A DNA stretch of 45,890 nucleotides from the NCBI RefSeq assembly GCF_016793285.1, contig NZ_JAEUMO010000204.1, forward strand, positions 1 through 45,890, given 5' to 3'. Within the stretch, counting starts at the first letter, position 1, and each line of letters opens with the position of its first letter. Below are positions 8,759 through 17,428 of this stretch, piece by piece. Under the pieces are notes generated by a model. It saw only the letters and a program-made list of their open reading frames with translations. It did no database searches and was not told the origin of the DNA. The position numbers were made by a program, and so were the translations under genes. The DNA comes from Phenylobacterium sp. Its GTDB lineage: Bacteria; Pseudomonadota; Alphaproteobacteria; Caulobacterales; Caulobacteraceae.

Positions 8759-8823
8759 CCCGGCCTTGCATCCGCAGGGCGCGACGCTAGCTTGCGCGCG
8801 AAATTCAGCCGGAGATGAAACTG

Positions 8824-9336
8824 ATGCGCCTGGGACCGATTCTCGCCGCCGCCGCTTTCGCCACGCTGGCGGCCGCCTGCAGCCCCTCCCAGCCCGAGCA
8901 GAAGTCCGGCGACGCGACCTCCGGCCCCACCACCGCCTCCGCCCCCGCCGCGCCCGAGATGAGCGCCGAGGACAAGCAGAAGCTGCTCGCCTCGTTCCCG
9001 GCGCCCTACAACGCCGCCGACCTCGCCAACGGCCAGGCCAAGTTCGGCCTCTGCCAGTCGTGCCACACGATCACGCCCGGCGGCGCGAACATGACGGGTC
9101 CCAACCTGCACGGCGTGTTCGGGAAGAGGTCGGCCAGCAACCCCGACTTCAAGTACTCCGACGCCTTGAAGGCGGCCGGCTTCGAGTGGGACGCCTCCCA
9201 CCTCGACCAGTGGCTGGCCCAGCCCCAGACCTTCCTGCCGGGGACGAAGATGACGTTCGCGGGCCTCAAGGACGCCAAGGACCGCAACGACCTGATCGCC
9301 TATCTGATGGTCGAAACGGGCCACACGCCCAAGTAG
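8824..9336 (+). CDS. Lipid-anchored class I cytochrome c
   Basis: This encodes a 170-residue c-type cytochrome for periplasmic electron transfer. The signal peptide ends in LAAAC, a lipobox, so the protein is probably anchored to the membrane. A flexible Ser/Ala/Thr/Pro linker (about 25-55) follows. Haem attachment is CQSCH near residue 80, and the likely axial Met lies in PGTKMTF. The spacing and the GPNLHGVFGKRSA block are those of mitochondrial-type (cytochrome c2/c552) domains. A similar membrane-anchored cytochrome links the bc1 complex to oxidases in alphaproteobacteria, but that partner is an inference. ATG 8824 is preferred over ATG 8815 because GGAG lies nine bases before the former and directly abuts the latter. 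Confidence 0.9.
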   Translation: MRLGPILAAAAFATLAAACSPSQPEQKSGDATSGPTTASAPAAPEMSAEDKQKLLASFPAPYNAADLANGQAKFGLCQSCHTITPGGANMTGPNLHGVFGKRSASNPDFKYSDALKAAGFEWDASHLDQWLAQPQTFLPGTKMTFAGLKDAKDRNDLIAYLMVETGHTPK

Positions 9337-9587
9337 GCGCCGCCCTTGGGTGACACTCGCCCAAAAAGCGCAAGATTTTGTCGAGTTTCAACCTTGACGC
9401 GCAATGCGCGGGGGGTCATGGTGCCGGCGTCGATAGAGAGCATCTGTCTGGATCGACACCCCAATCCGAAGGGTGGCGCCCCCCGCCACCGGCCGGGCCC
9501 AGGGACCTGACACCCCCCCTTTTTCCAGGCTCCCTGGCGCCGGTCGCTGCCTCGCCGGCAAGGGGGAGGTGATATCAGCGCCCCGCC
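9337..9587. other. Intergenic region with several hairpins, no gene seen
   Basis: This is 251 bases between the convergent cytochrome and RND pump genes. It contains at least three inverted repeats: GTCGAT (9429-9434) with ATCGAC (9452-9457); GGTGGCG (9472-9478) with CGCCACC (9484-9490), a tight five-base-loop hairpin; and CCAGGGA (9499-9505) with TCCCTGG (9531-9537), which spans a C7T5 run. No open frame here has convincing coding character. At least one hairpin probably terminates the flanking transcripts, but the density of structure is more than two terminators need. Confidence 0.5.
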
Positions 9588-12500
9588 CTACTCCGCCGCG
9601 TTCGCGACCCGGGCCTTCTCGGCTTCCTCGAACGCCTCGATGCGGCGCGCGGTGGCCATGGGCGACTTCGTGAAGCGCGCCAGCATGTTGTAGAAGACCG
9701 GAACGATGAAGAGCGTGACCAGGGTGGCGAAGATCGCCCCCGAGAAGATGGTCACCCCGATGGTCTTGCGCGCCTCGCCGCCCGCGCCGCCCCAGACGAT
9801 CAGCGGGATCGCGCCCGCCGCCGCCGAGATCGACGTCATGATGATCGGCCGCAGGCGCAGGCTCGCGCTCTCGATGACTGCCTCGCGCACGCTGAGCCCC
9901 TCGTCGCGGAGCTGGTTCGCGAACTCCACGATCAGGATGCCGTTCTTGGCCGCGATCCCGATCAGGATGATGAGCCCGATCTGGCTGTAGGTGTTGATCG
10001 AGGAATCCGCGATCAGCAGGCCGAACAGCCCGCCCACCGCCGCCACCGGCACCGTCAGCATGATCACCGCCGGGTGGATCCAGCTCTCGAACTGCGCCGC
10101 CAGCACCAGGAAGACGAGCAACAGCGCCATGCCGAACGCCAGCCCGATCGACCCCGACGCCTCGAGGTAGTCGCGCGCGCCGCCGCCCCACTTCACCGTC
10201 ACCGATCCCGGCTGCTTGGCCGCCTCGGCCCGGAAGAAGGCGATGGCCTCGCCCATCGAATAGCCCGGATTGAGCTGGGCGTTCAGGCTGATCGAACGCA
10301 GCCGGTCCACGCGCGAGCGGTCGGGCGTGTCGCCGCGGACCTGGGTGGTCACCACCGTCGAGAGCGGCACCGTGTCGCCGCCGGCCGTGCGCACGTAGAG
10401 CCGGCTCAGGTCCTGTTCGGTCTGTCGCCGGGCGCGGTCGGTCTGGAGGAGCACGTCGTACTCCTGGCCGTTCTTGATGTAGGTCGTGACCCGCCGCGAG
10501 CCGAACTGCGTCTCCAGCGCCCGGCCGACCGTCTGCGCCGAGATGCCGAGCGAAGCGGCCTTGTCGCGGTCGATGTTCACCACCACCCGCGGGCTGGTCG
10601 GCTCGTAGTCGAGGCGCGGCCGCGCCAGGCCCGGGTTCTCGTTGGCCGCCGCCAGGATCGGCTGGATCCAGCGCGCGATCTCCGGATAGTCGGTCCCGGT
10701 CGCGATCAGTTGCATGCTGGAGCCGCCGCCCCCGCCGCTGCCGGGCCCGCCCCTCTGCAGCCCGCCCTCGGGCGAGACGATGACCCGCACCGAGGTCACG
10801 CCGGCCAGTTCGCGGTTCAGCCGCGCGGACAGCTCCGGCGCCGTCATCTTGGTCTTGTCCGACAGGATGGCGTTGCCGCCGCCGCTGTTGAACGAGCTGT
10901 TGCCGAACCGCGGCATCGAGAAGACGTAGCGTTCCAGGACGCCCTCGTTCACGTACTTGATCAGCACCTTCTCGACCTGCCGGCTGGCCGCCAGCGTGTA
11001 GTCGAAGCCCGCCCCTTCCGGCCCCGAGAAGCTGACCGAGGCGCGGCGGCGGTCCTCCTCCGGCGTCAGCTCGCGCGGCAGGACCGAGAAGGTCACATAG
11101 GCGCCGATCGCCAGGAAGGCGACGAGGCCCAGCGCGCCGACCGAGACGATGCGGCGGCCCAGCATCGCCTCCAGCGAGGCATGATAGGAGTTCCGGAGCT
11201 TGTGCATCAGGCCGTCGACCGTGCGCGCGACCACGCCCTCGCCGTGCGCCGGGCGCAGCAGCTTGGACGCCAGCATCGGCGACAGCGACAGCGCCAGCAG
11301 CGCCGAGAAGCCGACGGCGGCGGCCACCGACACCGCCAGCTCCACGAACAGGCGGCCGATGAAGCCGGGCAGGAACATGAGCGGCGCGAACACCGAGATC
11401 AGCACGATGGTGGTGGCCACCACCGCGAAGAACACCTGCCGTGCGCCGCGCTGGGCGGCCACGATGGGCGGCTCGCCCTCGTCGATCCGTCGCTGGATGT
11501 TCTCGACGACCACGATGGCGTCGTCGACGACGAGGCCGATGGCGAGCACCAGGGCGAGCAGGGTGAGCAGGTTGATCGAGAAGCCCAGCGGAGCCAGCAC
11601 GATGAACGTCGACAGGATGCAGATCGGCGCGACGACCGTCGGGATGATCGCCGCCCGCGCCGTGCCCAGGAACAGGAAGTTCACCAGCGCCACCATGCCC
11701 AGCGAGATGGCCATGGTGATCCAGACCTCCTGGATCGCGTGGCGGGTGAACTCGGTGTAGTCGACCGACACGCCGAGACGGGTGCCCTTCGGCAGGCCCG
11801 CGTTGATCTCCTTCAGCGCCGCGCGCACGCCGTCCGAGATCTCCAGGTCGTTGGCCTGGCTCTGGCGGGTGATCGCGATGCCCACCATGTCGCGCCCGTT
11901 CGAGCGGAACAGGCGGCGGCGTTCGTCGGGACCTTCCTCGACGCGGGCGATGTCGCCCAGGCGGGTGATGTAGTCCTGGCCGGCGACGGCGGTGGCGATC
12001 GCACGCGTTGCGCCCGCGGCGGCGCCGGCGCCGGCGGCGGTCCCGCCCAGGGCAGCCGAGGCCGTCGCGGTGCTGGGCGTCCGGGACGCCGTGATCGGCA
12101 TCTGGGCGAACTCGGCGGGCGTCGCATAGCCGCGCCGCACGCGGATGGTGAAGTCCTTGGTCGGCGCTTCGAGCGAGCCGGCCGGCAGCTCGGCGTTCTG
12201 GCTGGTGAGCGCGCTCTCCACGTCCTCGACGGTGATCCCGCGCGACGCCATGGCGTCGGGGTCCAGCCAGATGCGCATGGAATAGTACTGGGCGCCGCCG
12301 ACCCCCACCGTCGCCACGCCCGGAACCGTCGAGAGCCGCTCCACCAGGTAGCGCTGCGCGTAGTCCGACAGTTGCAGGCGGTTCATCGTCTGCGAAGTGA
12401 AGTTCAGGAACATGATCGGCGACGAGTCGGCGGTCGCCTTCTGGATCTGCGGCGGGTCGGCCTGGTCCGGAAGCTGCGCCGAGACCCGGCTCACCGCGTC

Positions 12501-12827
12501 GCGCACGTCGTTGGCCGCCGCGTCGAGATCGCGGTCCAGCTTGAACGAGATCGAGATGCGCGAGGACCCGTCGCGGGACGACGAGTTCACCCGGTCGATG
12601 CCCTCGATCCCGGCCACCTGGCGTTCGATCAGTTCGGTGATCCGCTCCTCGATCACCTCGGCCGACGCGCCGCGGTAGGTCGTCGAGATGCCCACCACCG
12701 GCGGGTCGACGCTGGGCAGTTCGCGCACGGTGAGCGAACTGAAGGCCGCGAAGCCCACGACGCACAGGATGATCGCGGCGACCGCCGCGAACACGGGCCT
12801 GCGGACGGAGATGTCGGAAAGCATCAT
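9588..12827 (-). CDS. RND efflux pump, inner-membrane permease (HAE1/AcrB type)
   Basis: This encodes a 1079-residue proton-driven tripartite efflux transporter. Twelve transmembrane helices are expected. Seen directly are the first helix after MMLSDISVRRPVFAAVAAIILCVV and the proton-relay Asp pair in GLVVDDAIVVVENIQR (TM4). The matching Lys/Asn motif AAKNGILIVEFANQLR lies in TM10, and two large periplasmic loops are present. Sequence style (SVRRPVFA, EELPSVDPP-like start) places it in the hydrophobe/amphiphile class; the drug range cannot be told. A Gly/Ala-rich insertion lies near residues 240-275. ATG 12827 overlaps the adaptor stop as ATGA. No outer-membrane factor gene follows, so the pump must borrow one from elsewhere. 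Confidence 0.95.
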   Translation of the reverse strand: MMLSDISVRRPVFAAVAAIILCVVGFAAFSSLTVRELPSVDPPVVGISTTYRGASAEVIEERITELIERQVAGIEGIDRVNSSSRDGSSRISISFKLDRDLDAAANDVRDAVSRVSAQLPDQADPPQIQKATADSSPIMFLNFTSQTMNRLQLSDYAQRYLVERLSTVPGVATVGVGGAQYYSMRIWLDPDAMASRGITVEDVESALTSQNAELPAGSLEAPTKDFTIRVRRGYATPAEFAQMPITASRTPSTATASAALGGTAAGAGAAAGATRAIATAVAGQDYITRLGDIARVEEGPDERRRLFRSNGRDMVGIAITRQSQANDLEISDGVRAALKEINAGLPKGTRLGVSVDYTEFTRHAIQEVWITMAISLGMVALVNFLFLGTARAAIIPTVVAPICILSTFIVLAPLGFSINLLTLLALVLAIGLVVDDAIVVVENIQRRIDEGEPPIVAAQRGARQVFFAVVATTIVLISVFAPLMFLPGFIGRLFVELAVSVAAAVGFSALLALSLSPMLASKLLRPAHGEGVVARTVDGLMHKLRNSYHASLEAMLGRRIVSVGALGLVAFLAIGAYVTFSVLPRELTPEEDRRRASVSFSGPEGAGFDYTLAASRQVEKVLIKYVNEGVLERYVFSMPRFGNSSFNSGGGNAILSDKTKMTAPELSARLNRELAGVTSVRVIVSPEGGLQRGGPGSGGGGGSSMQLIATGTDYPEIARWIQPILAAANENPGLARPRLDYEPTSPRVVVNIDRDKAASLGISAQTVGRALETQFGSRRVTTYIKNGQEYDVLLQTDRARRQTEQDLSRLYVRTAGGDTVPLSTVVTTQVRGDTPDRSRVDRLRSISLNAQLNPGYSMGEAIAFFRAEAAKQPGSVTVKWGGGARDYLEASGSIGLAFGMALLLVFLVLAAQFESWIHPAVIMLTVPVAAVGGLFGLLIADSSINTYSQIGLIILIGIAAKNGILIVEFANQLRDEGLSVREAVIESASLRLRPIIMTSISAAAGAIPLIVWGGAGGEARKTIGVTIFSGAIFATLVTLFIVPVFYNMLARFTKSPMATARRIEAFEEAEKARVANAAE

Positions 12828-14098
12828 GCGGCGGGCCGCGGACGCTCGGTCCGCGCTCCGGCCGGGGCCGCGTTCACCGGCGCCGCGGGCCGCGCGCCCG
12901 GCGCGGCGGGGCCCGGACGGACGCCGCCGCCGGCGACGCGCACGGGCTGGCCGGGCTGGACCTTGTTCAGGCCGTCGGCGACGACCCGCTCGCCCGGCTT
13001 CACGCCGTCCACGATCTCCACGAAGCCCTGCTGGCGCAGGCCCGTCACCACCGGCCGCTGCTCGACCATAGACCCGGCGGGCCGGTCGCCCTGCGCGGGC
13101 CGCGAGTGGATGACGTAGACGAAGGCGTTGTCCGCCTGCACCGAGATCGCCGACTCCGGCGCGCTCGGGCTGGTGCGCTGGCCGCGCGAGATGCCGATCC
13201 GCATCAGCATCCCGGGCTTCAGCCGCCCGCCGACGTTGGGGAACTCGGCCCGCGCCGTGATCGCGCGCGTGCGCTGGTCGATCCGCGTGTCGAGCTGGGC
13301 GATGCGGCCCTGGATGGTCTGGCCGGGGAAGGCGTCGGCCGTGGCGAGCAGCGGCTGCCCCTCACGAAGCTGCGCGAGGTAGCGCTCGGGCACCGGGAAA
13401 TCGACGCGCATGACCGAGACGTCGTCCAGCGTGACGATGGGCGCGCCGGGGTTCACCAGCGCGCCGGGCGCTACGTCCGACAAGCCGACGACCCCGGCGA
13501 AGGGGGCGCGGATGATCCGGTCGTTCTGACGCGCCCTGGCGGCGTTCACGTCGGCCTGGGCCGAGCGCCACGCGGCCTCGTACTGGTCGATGGCGGCCTT
13601 GGAGGCGAAGCCCTTCTCGCCGAGCGTCTTGTAGCGGTCGTAGGCGCGCCGGGCCTGGACGAGGCGGGCCTCGGCCTGGGCTGTGCCGGCGTCCTGTTCG
13701 GTGTCCTTGAGCTCGACGAGCACGGCGCCGCGCGCGACCCGCTGGCCGTCGTTGAAGCGCACGCGGTCGACGAGCTGCGTCGCCGCGGCCGTCAGCGTCA
13801 CGGACTGGCGGCCCTTGGCGACGCCCAGCACCTCGATGGTGTCCTCGAACACCCGCGGCTGGATGGCCACCGCCGAAACCTGCGTCGGTCCGCCGAACAT
13901 GCCGCCCCGCCGCGCGCCGGCGCCGGCGCCGGCCCCGGCGCCCTTGCCCGCAGGCGCGGCGCCCATGCCCTGGGCCATCGCGGCCTGGCCGCCGCCCTCG
14001 CCGCCGGCCTTCTTGGCCAACACCTTGAACGCGCCGAAGACGATCATCACCGCCAGGATCACCAGGGCTGCGACGAGGAAGAAGTGGCGTCTCAACAA
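12824..14098 (-). CDS. RND efflux periplasmic adaptor (membrane fusion protein)
   Basis: This encodes a 424-residue adaptor that couples the RND pump to an outer-membrane channel. It has an N-terminal membrane anchor (FFLVAALVILAVMIVFGAF). A Gly/Ala-rich linker follows (about 33-68), then barrel and lipoyl halves around a helical hairpin (GTAQAEARLVQARRAYDRYKTLGEKGFASKAAIDQ). The second lipoyl half reads IRAPFAGVVGLSDVAPGALVNPG. The C-terminus is a long Pro/Ala-rich tail. The anchor has no lipobox, so it stays as a transmembrane helix. The start TTG 14098 has GGAG six bases upstream; a second TTG follows at once. First gene of the two-gene operon. A tandem repeat at 14128-14158 probably holds its operator. 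Confidence 0.93.
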   Translation of the reverse strand: MLRRHFFLVAALVILAVMIVFGAFKVLAKKAGGEGGGQAAMAQGMGAAPAGKGAGAGAGAGARRGGMFGGPTQVSAVAIQPRVFEDTIEVLGVAKGRQSVTLTAAATQLVDRVRFNDGQRVARGAVLVELKDTEQDAGTAQAEARLVQARRAYDRYKTLGEKGFASKAAIDQYEAAWRSAQADVNAARARQNDRIIRAPFAGVVGLSDVAPGALVNPGAPIVTLDDVSVMRVDFPVPERYLAQLREGQPLLATADAFPGQTIQGRIAQLDTRIDQRTRAITARAEFPNVGGRLKPGMLMRIGISRGQRTSPSAPESAISVQADNAFVYVIHSRPAQGDRPAGSMVEQRPVVTGLRQQGFVEIVDGVKPGERVVADGLNKVQPGQPVRVAGGGVRPGPAAPGARPAAPVNAAPAGARTERPRPAA

Positions 14099-14127
14099 GC
14101 GGGGCTCCGAAGCCCGCTACCGGCGGG

Positions 14128-14158
14128 CGCATGACTGCAACCGAACGTATGACTGTAA
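14128..14158 (-). promoter_or_regulatory. Tandem 13-bp repeat upstream of the RND operon (candidate operator)
   Basis: CGCATGACTGCAA (14128-14140) and CGTATGACTGTAA (14146-14158) are direct repeats with 11 of 13 identical bases, 18 bp start to start, thus on nearly the same helix face. They lie 30-60 bases before the adaptor start codon. On the minus strand each reads TTRCAGTCATRCG. RND operons are usually repressed by a TetR-type protein bound at such a place. No regulator gene adjoins. Confidence 0.5.
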
Positions 14159-14268
14159 ATCGCACGCGTCCTCAAGCCCGCTGCATACACGCGGTCCAGT
14201 GACACGAGGATGGCTGTAGGTTGCGGGGCTGAAACTTTATCCCACGGGAACAGACAGGCGCCTGCCGT

Positions 14269-14434
14269 CTAGTGTGCTGGATCTGAAGTTCGCCCGCTTC
14301 TGGGCCGGAGCGCCGAGCGAACTTCAGATCCAAAAAGCACACTAGAAACAAATATTTCTCTAGTGTCCTTATCGATTCCGAAGTTCGACCGAGTCCGCCT
14401 CACGCGCTTGCGAACTTCGGAATCGGGACACTAG
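14269..14434. repeat. 166-bp bipartite palindromic intergenic element, copy A
   Basis: Two palindromes, each bounded by CTAG at both ends, are joined by a 14-base AT-rich linker (14346-14359). The left palindrome (14269-14345, 77 bp) has arms running from CTAGTGTGC to CTGAAGTTCGC and back. The right one (14360-14434, 75 bp) runs from CTAGTGTCC to CCGAAGTTCG and back. Each has a 4-base asymmetry (AAAA, TTAT) on its linker side. The right palindrome holds three GANTC sites (14374, 14391, 14420). An almost identical copy in opposite orientation lies at 17425-17590. It fills most of the 355-base gap between the aldolase gene and the RND operon; no protein-coding gene is seen in that gap. Confidence 0.93.
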
Positions 14435-14453
14435 CGCGGGATCGCCGGCGGCT

Positions 14454-15224
14454 TCAGGCGTCGTAACCCGGCAGGGCGCGATCCAGCTTGCGCAGGCAGG
14501 CCGGCCACGCCAGCCCGCCACCGAAACCGCGGCCGGTCTGGGCCTTCACCTCGGTCTGCGAGGCCTCCGGGGCGATCAGCACCTTGTCGCGGCCGCCCGA
14601 CAGCGCCTGGATCTGCATGGTGCAGGCCCGCTCGAGGTAGAACATGCCGAGCCAGCAGTCCGCCGCCGTCTCGCCGGTCGAAAGCGTGCCGTGGTTGCGG
14701 AGCAGCATGAGCGGCTTGTCGCCGATGTCCGCCACGAGCCGTTCGCGCTCGTCGTGGTTCAGGGCGATGCCTTCGTAGTCGTGGTAGGCCAGCCGGGGGA
14801 TCACGATCAGCGCGTGCTGGCTGAGCGGCAGCAGGCCGTCCTTCTGCGCCGCCACGGCCACGCCCTGGTCGGTGTGCAGATGCATCACGTACTTGGCGTC
14901 CTCGCGCGCGGCGTGGACCGCCGAGTGGATCGTGAAGCCCGCCGGATTGATGAAGTACGGCGTCTCCTGGAGGATGTTGCCGTCCAGGTCGATCTTCACC
15001 AGCGACGAGGCGGTGATCTCCTCGAACAGCAGCCCGTAGGGGTTGATCAGGAAGTGGTGTTCGGGCCCCGGGATCCGCGCCGAGATGTGCGTGTAGATCA
15101 GGTCGTCCCATCCGTACAGCGCCACCAGGCGGTACAGCGCCGCCAGGTCCACGCGCGCTTGCCACTCTTCCGCGCTCACCTTGCCCTTCAGCGAGGTGAC
15201 GCCCGCGACCGAACCGTCCGCCAT
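14454..15224 (-). CDS. Class II aldolase/adducin family protein
   Basis: This encodes a 256-residue cytoplasmic protein with the class II aldolase/adducin fold. Probable zinc ligands are the two His of MHLHTDQGVAV and the His of LLRNHGTLSTG, arranged as in fuculose-phosphate aldolases. THISARIPGPEHHFLINPYGLLFEEITASSLVKIDL matches the group of alphaproteobacterial family members annotated as class II aldolase/adducin-like, whose substrate is unknown. ATG 15224 has GGAG-like sequence upstream and is followed by a normal N-terminus. It stands between the mnmH gene (same strand, 52 bases upstream) and repeat copy A (20 bases downstream). Co-transcription with mnmH is possible. Confidence 0.9.
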   Translation of the reverse strand: MADGSVAGVTSLKGKVSAEEWQARVDLAALYRLVALYGWDDLIYTHISARIPGPEHHFLINPYGLLFEEITASSLVKIDLDGNILQETPYFINPAGFTIHSAVHAAREDAKYVMHLHTDQGVAVAAQKDGLLPLSQHALIVIPRLAYHDYEGIALNHDERERLVADIGDKPLMLLRNHGTLSTGETAADCWLGMFYLERACTMQIQALSGGRDKVLIAPEASQTEVKAQTGRGFGGGLAWPACLRKLDRALPGYDA

Positions 15225-15276
15225 GGCGCTCTCCTTGTCGTCCTTCGCTCCAGCGTCCTCTCCCGCCGCGCGGGCG

Positions 15277-16332
15277 TCAAGCGCCGGCCAGGGCCGCCAC
15301 CGCGTCGGCGGCGGCCTCGAAGTCCGCCGGGTCGGTCGGATCGAGGCCGACCGCGCCCCTCAGCGGCCGGTCGTGCTTCTTGCGCGAGCGATCGTAGGCA
15401 GGGTCGTAGTGCAGCGCCATGATCGCCTGGGCGAGCCCCGCGAAGTCGCCCGCGTCGGCGAGCCCGCGCCACGTCGCCAGCCGTTCGCCGCTGACCCGCA
15501 CGGGCAGCCGCCCCAGCGCCGCGTCCAGCGCGACCCGGTCCTCGGCGATGTCGCTGTAGGCCCCGACGAGATAGCGCGCCCGCGCCGCCGGCTCGGCGAT
15601 CAGCTCGATGCGCGACGCGTGGGCCAGTTGCGACCAGAGCGCCGGCGGGACCATCCGCTCGCCGATCTTGCTGCTCTCGGCCTCGGCCACCACGGGCCGC
15701 GCGGGATCGAACCCGTCGAGCGCGGCCAGCAGCCGGCTCTCGAACAGCTTCTGGCTGGGCTGCGGCCGGCCGGCGAGCGCGCCGAACAGCGAGCCTCGGT
15801 GCGCCGCCAGTCCCTCGAGATCGAGCGTCTGCAACCCGCGCGCGGCGAGCTTGCCCAGCATCTCGGTCTTCCCCGATCCGGTGTGGCCGTCCAGCAGGAC
15901 GAACCTCAGGGAGAGCGCGCCGTCGTAGAGCCTGGCCGTCACATGCCGCCGATAGGTCCGATAGCCGCCGGACAGCACGGTCGTCGGCCAGCCCACCTGC
16001 GACAGGATCGTGGCCATGGCGTTCGAGCGCATGCCGCCCCGCCAGCAGTAGATCAGCGGCCGGAAGCCGCCCGGCTTGTCCCTGAGCACGGTCTCCAGGT
16101 GCCGGGCAATGTTGCGCGCCACGTGGGCCGCGCCGATCCGGCGCGCCCTGAAGCGGCTCTCTTGCACGTAGATCGCGCCCACTTCCGCGCGCTCGGCGTC
16201 GGACAGCACCGGAAGATTAACCGCTCCGGGCGCATGGTCCTCGGCGAACTCGCCCGGACTGCGCACGTCGATCAGCATGTCGAAGCGCGCCAGGGCTTCG
16301 GCCGAGACATCCTCTGTGAGCAGCAGGCTCAT
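15277..16332 (-). CDS. mnmH: tRNA 2-selenouridine synthase (MnmH/SelU)
   Basis: This enzyme replaces sulfur by selenium in 2-thiouridine at wobble position 34 of tRNA-Lys, Glu and Gln, passing through a geranylated intermediate. It has 351 residues, with an N-terminal rhodanese domain carrying the catalytic Cys96 in YCWRGGMRSNA. A P-loop domain follows with GHTGSGKT at 149-156 and the family block SSKIGERMVPPALW. It needs selenophosphate, made by the divergent selD 40 bases away, so the pair forms a complete short selenium route. The start ATG 16332 fits the family N-terminus (LLTEDVSAEALARFDMLIDVRSPGEF). Both promoters must overlap in the 40-base gap. Confidence 0.95.
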   Translation of the reverse strand: MSLLLTEDVSAEALARFDMLIDVRSPGEFAEDHAPGAVNLPVLSDAERAEVGAIYVQESRFRARRIGAAHVARNIARHLETVLRDKPGGFRPLIYCWRGGMRSNAMATILSQVGWPTTVLSGGYRTYRRHVTARLYDGALSLRFVLLDGHTGSGKTEMLGKLAARGLQTLDLEGLAAHRGSLFGALAGRPQPSQKLFESRLLAALDGFDPARPVVAEAESSKIGERMVPPALWSQLAHASRIELIAEPAARARYLVGAYSDIAEDRVALDAALGRLPVRVSGERLATWRGLADAGDFAGLAQAIMALHYDPAYDRSRKKHDRPLRGAVGLDPTDPADFEAAADAVAALAGA

Positions 16333-16372
16333 AGTGGTGCTATAGCCCGCTTCGCTCTGGGGGAGAGCCGGA

Positions 16373-17428
16373 ATGCCTGAGAAAGTACGCCTGACGTCCT
16401 TGGCCCACGGCGGCGGCTGCGGCTGCAAGATCGCGCCGGCGGTGTTGCGGGACATCATGAGCCGCATGCCTCAGGCCGCCGCCTTCCCGAATCTGCTGGT
16501 CGGGACCGAGACCTCGGACGACGCGGCCGTCTGGCGGCTGAACGACGAGCAGGCGCTGGTCGCCACCACCGACTTCTTCATGCCCGTCGTCGACGACCCG
16601 TTCGACTTCGGCCGCATCGCCGCCACCAACGCGCTGTCGGACGTCTACGCGATGGGCGGCCAGCCGATCCTCGCCCTCGCCGTCGTCGGCATGCCGGTCG
16701 GCAAGCTGTCGCCGGACACCATCGGCAGGATCCTCGCCGGCGGCGCGTCGGTCTGCGCCGCGGCCGGCGTGCCGGTGGCGGGCGGCCACACCATCGACAG
16801 CGCCGAGCCCATCTACGGCCTCGTCGCCCTCGGCCTGGTGCATCCCGGAAAGGTGCTGACCAACAGGGGCGGCCGCGAGGGCGACACGCTCATCCTCACC
16901 AAGGCGCTGGGCGTCGGCGTGCTGTCCGCCGCCTTCAAGCAGGACCGGCTCGAGCAGGGCGGCTACGACACGCTGATCTCCACGACGACCCAACTCAACG
17001 TGCTGGGCCGCGAACTCTCCGGCATGGCCGGCGTCCACGCCGTCACCGACGTCACGGGCTTCGGCCTCATCGGCCACGCGCTGGAGATGGCCCAGGGCGC
17101 TCAGTTGCTGGCCGACATCGAGGTGGGCGCCGTGCCCTTCCTGCCCGGCGTGGAGCGGCTGGTGCGCTCGGGCGTGCGCACCGGCGCCTCGACCCGCAAC
17201 TGGGAGAGCTACCAGGACCTCGTGCAGGAGCTCTCGCCCGTCCCGCACTGGAAACGCGACCTGCTCACCGACCCGCAGACCAGCGGCGGTCTGCTGATCG
17301 CCTGTGCGCCGGACGCCGCCGGGTCCGTGCTGGACGCCGCCCACGCCCGCGGCTTCGGCGCCGCCACCGCTATCGGCCGCCTGGCCGGCCGCTCCATGGG
17401 CATCCGGCCCCGGGTCCGCCTGCTCTAG
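16373..17428 (+). CDS. selD: Selenide, water dikinase (selenophosphate synthetase)
   Basis: This enzyme makes selenophosphate from selenide and ATP. It has 351 residues, with the N-terminal LAHGGGCGCKI containing the catalytic Cys16 and Lys19. It therefore uses Cys and not selenocysteine. The ATP-binding Asp residues lie in TSDDAAVWRLND and NALSDVYAMGG. GGHTIDSAEPIYGLVA and DVTGFGLIGHALEMA are family blocks. GGGAGAG precedes ATG 16373 at good spacing. The stop codon TAG (17426-17428) lies inside the terminal CTAG of repeat copy B, so the last residues RLL abut the element. Length is normal against the 347 residues of E. coli SelD. Confidence 0.97.
   Translation: MPEKVRLTSLAHGGGCGCKIAPAVLRDIMSRMPQAAAFPNLLVGTETSDDAAVWRLNDEQALVATTDFFMPVVDDPFDFGRIAATNALSDVYAMGGQPILALAVVGMPVGKLSPDTIGRILAGGASVCAAAGVPVAGGHTIDSAEPIYGLVALGLVHPGKVLTNRGGREGDTLILTKALGVGVLSAAFKQDRLEQGGYDTLISTTTQLNVLGRELSGMAGVHAVTDVTGFGLIGHALEMAQGAQLLADIEVGAVPFLPGVERLVRSGVRTGASTRNWESYQDLVQELSPVPHWKRDLLTDPQTSGGLLIACAPDAAGSVLDAAHARGFGAATAIGRLAGRSMGIRPRVRLL

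Noticed and set aside
10074-13118. A 1014-codon plus-strand open frame opposite the RND pump
   Set aside because: It is a GC-bias shadow: its protein is Arg/Gly/His-rich low-complexity sequence, while the opposite strand encodes a complete RND permease with all motifs.
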